From: Cruorifilaria tuberocauda
Lineage: Eukaryota > Nematoda > Chromadorea > Rhabditida > Onchocercidae
DNA: 25,421 nt
Direction of reading: 5' to 3'
Assembly: GCA_013365365.1 (NCBI GenBank)
Contig: JABVXU010000703.1
Location: forward strand, 1-25,421
Shown: positions 10,377 through 21,320 of the stretch, in pieces
Layout: every line of letters starts with the position of its first letter
How positions within the stretch are numbered: the stretch's first letter is position 1
Translations under genes and position numbers: made by a program
The notes under the pieces: model-generated
Told to the model about the DNA's origin: nothing
Database searches by the model: none
Seen by the model: the letters and a program-made list of their open reading frames with translations, nothing else

Positions 10377-10963
10377 TATATTGAAAATATTACCGCTCAT
10401 AAATCCCTACATAACAAACTTACTAAACATGCTATTTCCTAAGCGACGTCAAACACTATTCCAATCATCAAACTCAATAGCATCTCCGAGCGTCATTGTT
10501 CATATTTAACGTCTCTCACTGTGCAACATTTCACGTAGCGCTTCAATACTTGTTTAATTTAAATTTATTTAATGCCTAGTTATCAATTTATTTATTTAGT
10601 GTCTGTTCATTTTATTTATTTATCTTCCCACACATGTTTTCCTTTCTTTTTATATGTTTCTTCTCCTTATATCTTATTTTATTGTCTCTGCTTAGATTAA
10701 ATTGTTGCATTTATATTAATCTTTCCATTTCTTAAGTTTTTCAACTTAAGTAACTTAATCTTTTATCTGTTCTTATGTTACATATTCTTTTTCCATATAA
10801 ATAAATTTAGCCAATTAAATCCTTAAAATAAATTTAGAGGAAAATTCAATCTATTTCTCTTAGAAGTTTTGAAATTTCAGTGAATTTCAGGGTACTTGTA
10901 AGTAAAGAAAACATGAAAGTTAGCAGCAAAGTGCAAAACCCATGATGACGTACGAAGTTTCTA
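10377..10963. other. Divergent upstream region, T-rich low complexity
   Basis: Lies between PSMA3 (minus) and the broken coiled-coil gene (plus). From about 10545 to 10810 it is a run of TTTATTT and similar pyrimidine-rich units on the plus strand. It probably contains the PSMA3 promoter. No defined element can be named. Confidence 0.5.
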
Positions 10964-10996
10964 ATGGGTGATCTTATACGCAGTGCACTACATGCC
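10964..10996 (+). other. Possible first exon of the coiled-coil pseudogene
   Basis: ATGGGTGATCTTATACGCAG and the following bases encode MGDLIRSALHA and end at a strong donor, GTAAGT. The phase does not fit the next open exon (11223 onwards) without loss or gain of a base. It is therefore either unrelated, separated by a missed exon, or damaged. Confidence 0.3.
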
Positions 10997-11222
10997 GTAA
11001 GTTCTTCCACATCATCAGTTAAGTAGTTTTAATTTCATATTCCGAAAACTTGCGCCTTGTGTTGAAATCGTTGTTATATGTTTTATTGTAATTTTCTTAC
11101 GTTGCCGATATCTTTCTTATTCATTATTAGATAAATGGAAAAGCATTGCAGACATAATATACTGATACTGCTATCCTATTAAATAATCGTCCTTGTTTGT
11201 TCTGATATAAGATGTCTTACAG

Positions 11223-13113
11223 ACGGTATCGATGAAGTAGAACAATTGATCGCGAATGCTATTCTTCAATGCTGGAGGCAAAAATTTTCAAAAAGCATAA
11301 CCGGTCAATCAGTAACAGAATGCAAACTAAAAAATAAAGCTATGTTAGAGAATTTACGTCTGATCAGATAGACTAGTATAATATGTGATGTAAAATCTAT
11401 TCGAAGGATTTCTGCTTATTTGATCCCCATGCTGTCACATAATTTTAGGAACCAAACTTAGCTAAAGTTCGAATTATTGCCGAATATTCATGGAGTCGTT
11501 TGAAACAAATTTATAATGTTACACTCTAAACTTGGAAACGGAATGAAGAAAAAACGATCGAAGAAATGATGCCGAGACTTCGACATGAATATAGAGGAAA
11601 CCTTTTGTTAAAACAAAAAGAAGTTTGTTTATTTAGCAAATTATTTGAAACTCTCAGATCAATGATTTGGATGTTTTAAATCAAATTTAAATATGAATCC
11701 AACTATCGTAATATCTAACCAAGAATAATATGAAAGGGCAGGCCGCACTTCCATATGCTTTTCCATATTGTTTTTTGCTTTCTTCTAGGTTTAAAAACAG
11801 TGTTGGTTACGTAAGATTAACGAATGGTGAATAGAATAATTTAAAAAAAGATATTGTTGGAAAAAAGGAAAATTCCTTGAGTCGAATGAATGATCGTTAC
11901 AGTGGAAAATATCAAATGCTGTATCTTTTTATATCTTATAGTGAATGTTTAGCTAAAAGAACTGGCGGAGCGTAAAAACGATGAACATAAGAATAAAGAA
12001 TTTCTACGGAAGAATATTCGCATAACTTTTGCAATAGGCAACTTTTTATTTTATTTTTTTCAACAAATTCAGTTCTAGAAAACATATAATATTGCCGATT
12101 TTCAGAACAAAAAATTATAATGTGAAAGAGCTTGGCGAGAGATCGAAGTGGTACAAAAAGAGTTGCGATTTGAGAGGGAATTATTGGATAATGTTCGAGC
12201 GAACTTTCAGTCGTAAATCTATAGTCATTCTTGATGCTAGGTATAAAGGTTAAGAGATGTAGTTGATCATGTGTTGACTTAAATGTTCATTCAGAAATTG
12301 AAATCGAAGTTTGTATGCAATGGAAGGTTGTAAGGCTTCTAGATTATCCAAGTGCCACGCAAATTTAATTTGATTGAAATACCGATATTCAAGAAATTTA
12401 AACGTATTTTCTAGGTCTCACTACTCTTTTAATATTGTTTGTACTGTTTATCGTATGTGCTGGAGAATCAATTCCATGAGCCAGCATTAACATAAACGCC
12501 AATTGCAAACATAAAAAGAATAAGGATATTTTTTGTGAATCACTTGATATTTGAGCTAATTTTCTTTGAAAATATTGTAAATAATGGAATTTTATGAATA
12601 AATTTTTGCATTTTTCACGTATCACTTGGTCCAATTTTCAGAATCAGAAGTTAATGGAAAGATTGGAAAGATGAAATGCAACAATTAACAGTTTAAAGAA
12701 GCAATTAAAACTACTAGAAGAATCGGCTGAATCACGTATCAATGAACTGAAACTTCAGAACAAATTGGCCCTAAGCAAATTTTTATATAGAAGCTCTTTA
12801 AGTTTGAATTTTTTATTTGTCCAGTTTTTGAAATATCCTGTATTTTTGGACAGGAACAAGTTAGGTGCGATTCATTTGTTACACTGAATATATCTACCCT
12901 CATACGCTGTTACCTACACTGACTCAAAAATAAATGAACATAAGCTGATGCAAATGTTAAATGCCAAATTGAAAAATCTGACTTGGAAAATATGGAGGAT
13001 AAATGGATCTTCTTTAGGTAGACAAACTGCAACCGCTCCAGACTGAAGTGCCGGATGACTCAGTTGTTATTGAAGCAGATGAAAGATCAAATACGCCTAA
13101 CACACCTAGCTAG
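11223..13113 (+). pseudogene. Broken coiled-coil protein gene
   Basis: Exon-like blocks on the plus strand: 11223-about 11368 (GIDEVEQLIANAILQCWRQK), 11449-11622 (EPNLAKVRIIAEYSWSRLKQ ... MPRLRHEYRG), 11953-about 12030 (LKELAERKNDEHKNKEFLRK), 12106-12212 (CERAWREIEVVQKELRFERE), 12642-about 12785 (INSLKKQLKLLEESAESRIN) and 13018-13113 (VDKLQPLQTEVPDDSVVIEA, ending NTPNTPS and TAG). Most are charged heptad-like sequence, so the parent was a coiled-coil protein. In-frame stops interrupt the blocks at 11527-11529 (TAA), 12118-12120 (TAA) and 12672-12674 (TGA). Blocks at 11953 and 12642 lack a good GT donor. The acceptors, the final exon and a polyadenylation signal at 13139 are intact, so decay looks recent. 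Parent family not recognised. Alternative: introns misjudged, or assembly errors. Confidence 0.6.
12398..12634 (-). other. Open frame with signal-peptide-like segment
   Basis: A 78-codon minus frame lies opposite an intron of the broken coiled-coil gene. Residues 36-55, KISLFFLCLQLAFMLMLAHG, look like a signal peptide with a cleavage site after HG. The remainder, IDSPAHTINSTNNIKR then VVRPRKYV, contains a possible dibasic processing site (KR) and an N-glycosylation motif (NST). The first 35 residues do not fit a secreted protein, so an upstream splice would be needed. Length alone is not significant at this base composition. Confidence 0.2.
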
Positions 13114-13138
13114 TAAATTAAATTTTTGATTTTCATTT

Positions 13139-13144
13139 AATAAA
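13139..13144 (+). terminator. Polyadenylation signal of the broken gene
   Basis: AATAAA on the plus strand, 26 bases after the TAG that ends the last exon-like block. Its survival supports recent inactivation. Confidence 0.5.
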
Positions 13145-13408
13145 ATGTGTGTGATCTCTCAATTACTTTTTCCTTATTTCCATTAATAATCTCATCCTCT
13201 GTAAAGTATGTGTCTCGAAGTTACTACTTTTGTCATAGAATCTAAAAATTTGAATGGATGCACCTTTTACTATAACACTTGTGATATTCGTGATGTGATC
13301 GAGATACTAGAATGACTATAATTTTATGGCTCGGAATTTTTAAAACTTAATGAAATCTAATAGAGAAAAGTTTTTCCCAACATTGGATAATTTTCGGTAT
13401 TGGGATTA

Positions 13409-13414
13409 TTTATT
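13409..13414 (-). terminator. Candidate polyadenylation signal of NDUFB6
   Basis: AATAAA on the minus strand, about 170 bases after the NDUFB6 stop codon; it is the nearest canonical signal. Confidence 0.4.
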
Positions 13415-13585
13415 TCAATAGCAATCATAGCAGTTGCTTAATTACGTTATTTCCAGCATGTAGGCTTTTTAAAACATAAACTGAAACCTAAATTTAAAAT
13501 TATAAATATATCATAAAAGAAACAAATCAAAGACTAAAGGATGTAATAAGCTAGACGATCAAAAACAAGATATGAACGTTGCACG

Positions 13586-15586
13586 TCACCATGGTCTCGC
13601 AGGAGGTCCCAGATCCAAGTGTGCAGTGCGTTGAGTAAATGATCGTGGCTCGAATTTATGCTCTGGTTGGATTGGTCTGCCAGTTTCGAATAAGTCGGGA
13701 TGCTTCTCTCGTAGTTCCTAAAAATCTGACGTATGTAAATGCGAAGGTGTATGTGCTCACTAAGAAATCAAAATATTGCAGAAAACATAAATTTCTGGAT
13801 TCCGCTCTGACTGTAAATAATTAGGAAGTATTAAGATTTAAACTAAAAGATTATTATGACTTTATGATTACAGATGAAATTGAATAAAGATAATGATAAA
13901 TGAATAAGATAAGAACTGTGATGTTTCATAAATCATCGAGCAGCGATAAACAATGTACCTGATCATCCCAGAAACGTTCGCGGGGATAACTTAGTTCATT
14001 TCCTCTCATTGTTTCCCAGCCCTAAAATACATTTCGTTCAAGTAATGAATTAGGTAAGCAAATGTTTATTTCATGCACAATTTTCTTCAAAAATCGAAGT
14101 AAAACCTACTCTAGCTTCATACTTCCAATAATAATAGCTTGCTTCGATTAAAATCCATGCCATAAAAAGTTTTGGTGCTAGAACTCGTATCATTGAACCA
14201 TAAAAGATACCCTAAAAGAATTTTTCATTTTGAAATTGGTTAGAAGAGATATGATTCAAAAAACTACAGAATAAATAAATCCTAAACATAAGTTTAAGTT
14301 CCACAAATTAGTTAACTGTTACCCAAAGAAGACTTGCAAAAGAAAAATTTTCATAAAACGATAGAGGAATGCGGAATGTACTTTCCTGATCTTTCCTGAT
14401 AAAACTGTAAAAAAATCAATGAGAAGTCGTGATTTCGCCGCTTAGATGTATGAATAACTGAAATACATAGAAATACATAGAAACTAGGAAGAACAATGAA
14501 CTAAAACTTACGAATGTTGGTCTTAAGAAATGTTTGTAAAGCTTATCCAACGGCGTGCGATATAAAATACGGATTGGATTAAGCTGTCTATGCACAGCAT
14601 CAACATGGATTGGTTCATCCGGATGAAGATGCTGATCCAAAACCCACTTCCTGAAATTCTAATTTATTCATTCGATTCCTAAGACTTTACTTTGAATAAT
14701 GACTTAAATCTAAGAAAGAAGCTGAAGCCATTCAAATCATATTACAAGACAAAATGGATTTTTATCGATTATCAAAATTTAGTATCATACGATGTCCCAT
14801 TGTGATCAATTCCTGAGTTTTTCATTTCTTTTTATAAGACTGCTACGTGATTTCAATTTATGATTTCAGCTAATTTCCGATGAGATCAATTAATGGGTGG
14901 AAGAAAACATTTAACTTACTTTCGCCATTCTCTTTCAGCAGGAGTAAGACCTGCTGCTCGCGCTCGTTCGTCAGCCATATGAAGTTCTAAGCTCATTGGT
15001 TCATGTTTCAAATGTGACACTTGGTCACTCTGAAAATAAATCCAGATTACTAATACATGCAGCGAAAAGTCTGGATGAGAGCAGAAACAGCCAAAACAAG
15101 TTGTAGTCTGTTCTGTTGTTTTAAAAGAGAGAATATATTGAAACAAGTAGAGACTCTAGATACATGAGTACTATGATTTCTGTTAGCGGTTAATCATCTT
15201 ATTAGTAAAGTCATAAGCAACTCAAAAAAGTGGTAAAACACTGTACAAAAGAAAATATAGCACATAAACAAACTATATCTGTCTTGACGAAAATGCGATC
15301 GATATCAATATAATGGATATCATATATAATTCTTAATACAATATATATAATTTTTGCTTTCTTGATAAATAAATGATACAGTGTTTTACCATTCTTTTAG
15401 TGTATGTGTTACTTTCCTTTATATCTACCTTAAGCGAAAAATAAAAAGGCTTCCATATAATACCTTCTGAATAATCGATGGTGGTGGTAAGCCTGATCGC
15501 GTATATGGTGAATCACCTTTGTGACGAGTATACGGTTCAATTTCGTCTTCGCTGACTGCTGTCGGCTTATGGTACTGATTACCCAT
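13586..15586 (-). CDS. NDUFB6: Complex I accessory subunit, NDUFB6 (B17) family
   Basis: Six exons (15586-15464, 15029-14920, 14650-14512, 14211-14110, 14021-13959, 13717-13586) give 222 residues. The family core starts in exon 2: AEREWRKKWVLDQHLHPDEP matches the RRRWLKDQELSPREP region of the mammalian protein. It is followed by one membrane segment (about residues 125-152, SMIRVLAPKLFMAWILIEAS), then YYYWKY and an ERFWDDQ-ELREKHPDLFETGRPI tail that matches the ETGEV-P tail of relatives. NDUFB6 sits in the membrane arm of NADH:ubiquinone oxidoreductase in the inner mitochondrial membrane and is structural. This protein is much longer than human NDUFB6 (about 128): it has about 70 extra N-terminal residues without a clear mitochondrial presequence, and a C-terminus ending LDLGPPARPW. 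An acceptor TTTCAG lies about 22 bases before the ATG. Confidence 0.82.
14381..14400. repeat. Tandem 10-bp duplication in NDUFB6 intron 3
   Basis: CTTTCCTGAT occurs twice in direct tandem. A second short tandem, GAAATACATA repeated about two and a half times, lies at about 14460-14483 in the same intron. Both are probably replication slippage. Confidence 0.8.
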
Positions 15587-16117
15587 TTTATAATCAAACT
15601 AATTTGCTCTGAAATTTTGGGTAAATGAAAAGGACATACAAAAATGCATTTCCCAAAAGAAAGCTAAACGAAACAGAAAGAAAGATATTTCGATACAATT
15701 TAAAAATTAACACTCAGAAATCCTTTGCAACTCAGAATGTAGGTTTGCGAACCCAAAAGGAACATGGACCATAAATAACCCGAACTGATCATGAAAAGAT
15801 TCAAAAGTTTCGCGACATCGAGAAATCATTATTCTGAAAAATAACTCATCGGACAACGAAGAACAGAACGAGATTCCATTTAACAGACTTTGATTTAAGT
15901 CGGCTTCATCGCACTTGCAGACAAAAAGAAAATATAAATTAGAGAAAAGTACAACTGCTCAAGGTGATGCATAGAAATTCAAACCTATTGATTTCAGATT
16001 ATTAAATTGTAGAAACTAACAAAATCCTCAATTTTTTATAGTAATTAGAATCAACACTTAAGATCAAAAAAGAGTCACAAACAAAAACAACTAGCATGTG
16101 AGACGCACTTTTCATTG

Positions 16118-16127
16118 CACGTACGTG
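16118..16127. promoter_or_regulatory. Palindrome CACGTACGTG
   Basis: A perfect 10-base palindrome preceded by TTG, the same TTGCACGT context as the E-box 27 bases further on. The pair lies in the middle of a divergent promoter region, so it may bind a bHLH-type factor. Function not shown. Confidence 0.4.
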
Positions 16128-16144
16128 TTAATTTTAATTCGTTG

Positions 16145-16150
16145 CACGTG
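16145..16150. promoter_or_regulatory. CACGTG E-box
   Basis: Canonical class B E-box in the context TTGCACGTGTT, of the type bound by Myc/Max-like and TFEB-like bHLH factors. Both flanking genes are growth or metabolic housekeeping genes, which fits known targets of such factors, but binding is inferred only. Confidence 0.45.
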
Positions 16151-16517
16151 TTCTGATTCAATAATTGAGTGATGCTCGCGATGTTTGGGAAATTCATGGG
16201 ATGTATGGGGGTTAATTCATTCTTTCATTCACTTAACCATGAGAAGTTTATTGTTTCTTATCGTGTACTCACAGAGATGACGGTTACGTTTGGAGAATAC
16301 TTTGAACGAAGAAAGTCTCAGAGTTTTTAGATACTTTGAAAATAAAATGATAAAAGTTTTGGAAAATGAATTTGATTTATAATAATTTCGTTTTTCAATT
16401 ACTTTTATTCATCTCTGTATGATCATAGTTATTTTTGCAGTAGAGTTGCGATATTTGAATTTCAGAATACGTCTACGTTTTTAACTTTGATGAGTAACAA
16501 CTGGTAATTTTGGTTAG

Positions 16518-19500
16518 ATGCCAGTAATAGGAATCAAGAAGTCGGTCATCGATCGATACATGGGCAGAGCATATAGTAAGTGTTGGAGTTTTTCTGTTGC
16601 ATTCTTTAAATTTTGTCTCTTTCTTATTACCACAATCGCTATACAGTTACTTTTATTATTATTTTAGGAAATTTTAAAACTTAAGTCATCGCGAAAAAAT
16701 TCTTATAAAAATTTAATTATGTTCAAATTTATATTCCGACACTGCAATTCTTTCTCAATTTTTCAGCTCAAAAGGAGTTCGAGAATTTGTTGTTCAATTA
16801 TGGTTTAGAACTCGATGAAGTGGTTCGTTTTTAGTAACTAATTTTTTTTTCCTTGCAAGCATTTGTTACTTTTCGATTTAATTAACGCAAAATATGATAT
16901 TTTTCAATTCGAATTCCATGAAAAATTATTATCTACCGATTTAACTGGTGAACGATCTTGGTGTCTGATATAGATGGCGTGATTTGTCCTTTCTGTTTTT
17001 ATTTGATGAAAAAGAATTATGGATAGCATAGATGAAGTGCTTTATCTATTTATTGTCATACTTTTCATTGTTTTGATTTACGATTTATGCTTAAATAAAT
17101 TTGATGATGACTGGAAACCTTTATTTTCTTAGTAGCTTTCGTCTTGTGATTATGATTTACTTCATTTTGAATTTGAACATGCTTCAGTTAATCTCTGTAT
17201 TTTAAGCTCACCATTATTTCTGAGAAGTCGTGTCTGGCATGTATCTTTTAAAAAAATTTGCTATATAATTGTTTGAACAATCTGATTTTGCAGACAAGCG
17301 AAAAAGCTGCAACGCAGAAAGAACATGGTTTAAAAATGGGCATGAAGGACATAAGTAAATTATGTGACGAGGAGATATATAAAATAGAAATTCCGGCAAA
17401 TCGCTATGATTTGCTCTGTATTGAAGGCCTTTCGCGTGCGTTGCGAATATTCAAAAACGAGTGAGTTAAAATATTATGAATTTCCTGGAACTGTTGCATT
17501 TAAATAGATTTCGAAATTACGTAAGCATAGGGAAATAGTGTGTATTGCGAAACTGAATTATTCATACTAGTAGTTTTCCGTATTATGAATAAAATTTTTA
17601 TTCAGGATTAAACTACCAATTTATCAACGGTGTAGGGCGTGTCGTCGACATCAGATAATAATTAACCCTGAAGTCCTACCTATTCGGCCATTTGTCTTAG
17701 GAGCTGTTTTGGTTGATGTTAAATTAGATGCCGATTCTTACTCTTCATTGATTGATTTGCAAGATAAATTGCATCAGAACATATGTCGAAAGAGAACTTT
17801 AGTAGCTATTGGTACTCATGACTTGGATACAGTGCAAGGTTTCATTTTTCTTTCCAAATCCGTTCTAGCTTGTTTTTTTACGATATTTCCAAATTTTCTC
17901 TGATCAAATGAGCAAACTATTCAACACAATATTCCATTTCAGGTCCTTTTTATTACGGTGCGGAAAAACCGGCTGACTTGCGATTTAGACCATTGAATCG
18001 AACAACGGAGTATACAGCAGAGGAGATGATGGTTTTGTACTCCGTAATGATTTTATCTTGATATGCATGGTTAAAGTTCGGAAATTTTTGAAATTTTCAG
18101 CAAATATTTTGATTCCTGTATTTTTGAAAGCATATGTGTCGATTCTTAATAATGTCGATTCGAACACATTTTGTGAAAATTTTCATGTGAAAATAAAAGT
18201 TAACGTTTTGGAAGGAAAAATTTTAGAAGGTAATTCATGGACTAACTGTTATTAATTTTCTAGGGAGATAGCCATTTGAAACAATATCTTCCAATTATTA
18301 TCGATAAAGAGCGATATCCGGTAATTAGAGACAAAAATGGTATTGTATTATCAATGCCACCCATCATCAATGGTTATTATTTATATTCATCCACTCAAAT
18401 TATTCAATTTTAAATTAGTAATTTTCCAGTATTAAAGGCTTAGGTCACTACTTTCTGTAATTTATAGTTCCAAATTGTATTACTGTGAATATGTTTGAAC
18501 TTTATTACGGATTTTTCAATTTTTTGTAATTCAGCGGAACATTCGAAAATTCAGCTTAGTACCCGCAATATATTGATCGAAGTAACCGCCACACAGCTGG
18601 AGAAAGCTAAAATAGTGCTTAATACAATTGTATCAATGTTCGGCCAATATACATCAAATGGAACTGAAGATGATACATCGTTCCTGTTAATCTTCATTAA
18701 TTTTGTTAATTTTAAAGTTTAAATTTTGGTCACAAAAGATTTCGTTCTCAACAGATCGGTTGATGAGATGAAATTCTGCGTAAAAGTGTAAATTCCGATA
18801 AGAACTTTTTATACAGATATTTTATACAATATACAGAACTTTTTTTAGTGTTGAGCCAGTGGAAGTTATTATGGTCGATGGTACCAAATACGAATATCCA
18901 GTACGTTTGTTTCAAAATATCGAACTTATATTTTTAAATTGATGGGCTCCTTTAGATTGAAATTTATCCTTATTCCATCATTTTTAATTTGATGGAAATT
19001 TTTTTTTTCATCTGAATAATTCTGATCTCTTTACTGATTGATCCTTCTTAAAAACATGAACAAAGAATGCATAGTCAAAGTAAAAGACAGTTCATTTTGA
19101 AATTTAAAGTTCGGAATTATTTCACTGATTATTTCACATATTTCTTATGTAATCAAAACATTGACGATATCTGATTCCATTCACTATCTGATTTTGTATT
19201 ATTTCTTGTATCATCGCATAGGCAGAACGCGATATAATTGTGAATCACTATGAGAGTGATTTGCACGGGGTAATATTAGATGTTGTTGTTCGACTGCAAG
19301 AAGGCTTCGTGAGCGATACGCAGCTCTCTGAAAACACATAGTATTTATATCATTTTAGAAACAGAGAAGGTGACCATAAGATTGTCCCCAGATTCATTCA
19401 TTGCTTTGCCTGTGTATCGTTCCGTACTGATCTAATATTGGTAAATTATCTGTTACCGTATTTTTGTATGATTTGCATCAATTAGTAATAAATTCTTACT

Positions 19501-21320
19501 CTGGGATTGATAAACCGTACCAATGTAGAATCTCCCGCATCCATGATTCGACCATCAAGGATATAACTACAAACTAGGAATAACTAAAATTTTTTGGGTA
19601 TTTAATGTTATATAGTTTTAATTAAAATCATTTTTTGGCAAATCTATTTAGCATATATATATATATAAGTTTCAAATATTCACACATTGCCGTATTCTTT
19701 TTAGGATCTCAGTGATAGATCGATGGTGGTTAGTGTTGATAGCATCAATGGAAGAATTGGACTGAATTTGAAAGCTGAGGAAATGTGCTCTCTCCTGAAT
19801 AGAATGTCACTTAGAACGAAAATACTTTCAAATGAGAAAGATCAAAATCTTCTAGAAGTTAGTGCCCACCACTATCGGCTTAGGTTAGAAGTGGATTTGT
19901 GTAGTTTATTGAATCAGAATTATGGACTATTGTTTTGATGTGTTTCAGGTTCTAGTACCCATAACGAGAGCAGATGTACTGCATGAATGTGACGTGGCAG
20001 AAGATGTTGCTATTGCGTATGGTTTTAACCGGATCGAACATCAGTTTCCAGAAGCTTATACTACTGGAGAACCGTTTCCGTTGAATAAGTTAACAGATTT
20101 GCTTCGATATGATATCGCTGCCGCTGGTTGGACTGAAACACTGAACTTCGCTTTGGTTAGTTGAAACTGAGTTGTCAAAGTCCTTAAAGTTATGAGAATT
20201 TAGTTTTTTCGTGGTTAAAGTTTCACATGTGATACGACTCATGCACAATTTCAGTGCAGCCGCGATGACATATCAGTCAAACTAAGAAAACTGGATAATC
20301 TCGAGCATGCCGTTAAAATATCGAATCCAAAAACGTCCGAATTTCAGGTTATGATTACACACCGAAAATTTTCAGCAAGGTTCTTCGAAGTTCTTTATTT
20401 AGTCGTTCTTAATTTATGATTTGAATTTTCGATTTATTTTTTTTTTTTCATTTCTTTGATGATAAATACTGATTGCATTCAGTGATTGATGTAAGTTATA
20501 TAATGAATATCAGAAATTTTTATAGGTAGTCAGAACATCGTTACTTCCTGGTTTATTAAAGACACTTGCTTCTAATAAGGAAATGTCACTGCCTATTCGA
20601 TTGTTTGAGATTCAAGATGTGGTGTTGAAAGATTTATCTGCAGGTTAAGTTTTAAACATAATAATTGTTTTTTCTTGTCTTTTTAAAAACTATGTTTAGA
20701 TAAAGTTTCTTTAGCAGTTTAAATTTTCAAGATTGAATTTGTAATCATTTTCTTTGCAGACGTAGGTGCAAGAAATGAGCGTCGTCTCTGTGCTCTATAT
20801 TGCAGTAAATCATCAGGCTTTGAGATTATACACGGATTGCTGAATCGAGTTATGCAGCTTCTTGGAATAAAATGGACCAGAGATGGGACAGGATATTATA
20901 TTGCAGCTTATAACGGTAGAAACTGATGTAATGTGAAAATTAATAATGAGGCATTTTTTATTTAGACTCGAAATTTGCAAGATTTTATTTTATTTTTACA
21001 TTTCGTGCAAAATTTTTTTGCCGAAAATTATTTAAAGAGATTTTATAGGAACGAATAAGAAAAACTGATGATTAAGACATCACTCTGCATGAATCTGTTT
21101 CATGAATCAACAATATTTAATAAGACAGAAGGAGGAAGAAAACGTTATTAGGAACACATTTTCAGATCCTACTTATTTGGATGGACGATGTGCGGAGATT
21201 ACCGGACCGACTGGGATCCCTTTAGGTAGAGTTGGTGTCCTGCATCCAGATGTAATAACTGCTTATGGACTTGCATTACCTATTTCTGTTATGGATATCA
21301 CTATTGAACCATTTCTGTGA
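16518..21320 (+). CDS. FARSB: Cytosolic phenylalanyl-tRNA synthetase beta subunit
   Basis: Fourteen exons (16518-16575, 16767-16822, 17294-17460, 17606-17838, 17943-18043, 18264-18372, 18535-18685, 18849-18900, 19705-19857, 19949-20155, 20255-20347, 20526-20643, 20760-20915, 21166-21320) join to 602 residues; human FARSB has about 589. With the alpha subunit it forms the heterotetramer that attaches phenylalanine to tRNA-Phe in the cytosol. Landmarks: [20 protein letters not shown] (near 75), [20 protein letters not shown] (near 155) and [10 protein letters not shown] in the B3/B4 editing region; [10 protein letters not shown] to [20 protein letters not shown] in the B5 domain (about 325-385); [40 protein letters not shown] and [15 protein letters not shown] in the catalytic-like core; ending [17 protein letters not shown]. 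The archaeal/eukaryotic layout shows it is not the mitochondrial single-chain enzyme. The weak acceptor TTGGTTAG abuts the ATG; better ones lie 53-78 bases upstream. The eighth intron (18901-19704) is unusually long. Confidence 0.96.
19211..19544 (-). CDS. Possible small nested gene in FARSB intron 8
   Basis: Three exon-like blocks lie in order on the strand opposite FARSB, inside its longest intron. Block 1 (19544-19500) starts ATG, encodes [15 protein letters not shown] and ends at GTAAGA. Block 2 (19431 to about 19375) follows ATATTAG and encodes [19 protein letters not shown], ending at a weak donor GTCACC; this leaves a 47-base intron, near the nematode minimum. Block 3 (19327-19211) follows GTGTTTTCAG and encodes 38 residues ([20 protein letters not shown] ... 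LYRVLPMR) to TGA. All phases are 0, giving about 72 residues. The blocks look less AT-rich than their surroundings. The weak second donor and lack of a recognised family are the main doubts. The plus strand is also open at 19223-19339, but it has a poor acceptor. Confidence 0.35.

Larger units (their letters stand above)
13114..13585. other. Convergent intergenic region
   Basis: Lies between the 3' ends of the broken coiled-coil gene (plus) and NDUFB6 (minus). It holds a plus-strand AATAAA at 13139-13144 and a minus-strand AATAAA at 13409-13414. Nothing else was seen. Confidence 0.5.
15587..16517. promoter_or_regulatory. Shared divergent upstream region of NDUFB6 and FARSB
   Basis: About 930 bases separate two divergently transcribed genes. 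On the minus side, a TTTCAG acceptor at 15609-15614 precedes NDUFB6. On the plus side, acceptors TTTTTGCAG (ending 16440) and GAATTTCAG (ending 16465) precede FARSB. The middle contains two related sites at 16118-16127 and 16145-16150. No coding exon was seen. Confidence 0.5.

Noticed and set aside
10545..10810. TTTATTT-rich tract considered as a repeat array or CRISPR-like structure
   Set aside because: Units are irregular and low-complexity with no spacer pattern; it is ordinary AT-rich intergenic DNA.
13639..13824. 61-codon plus-strand frame
   Set aside because: Antisense shadow of NDUFB6 exon 6.
19223..19339. Plus-strand open stretch in FARSB intron 8, considered as a missed FARSB exon
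   Set aside because: FARSB exons 8 and 9 already align with the family with no missing residues between them, and the acceptor before this stretch is poor. The minus strand gives a better exon chain.
19651..19666. Short TA dinucleotide run
   Set aside because: A simple microsatellite within an intron with no sign of function.
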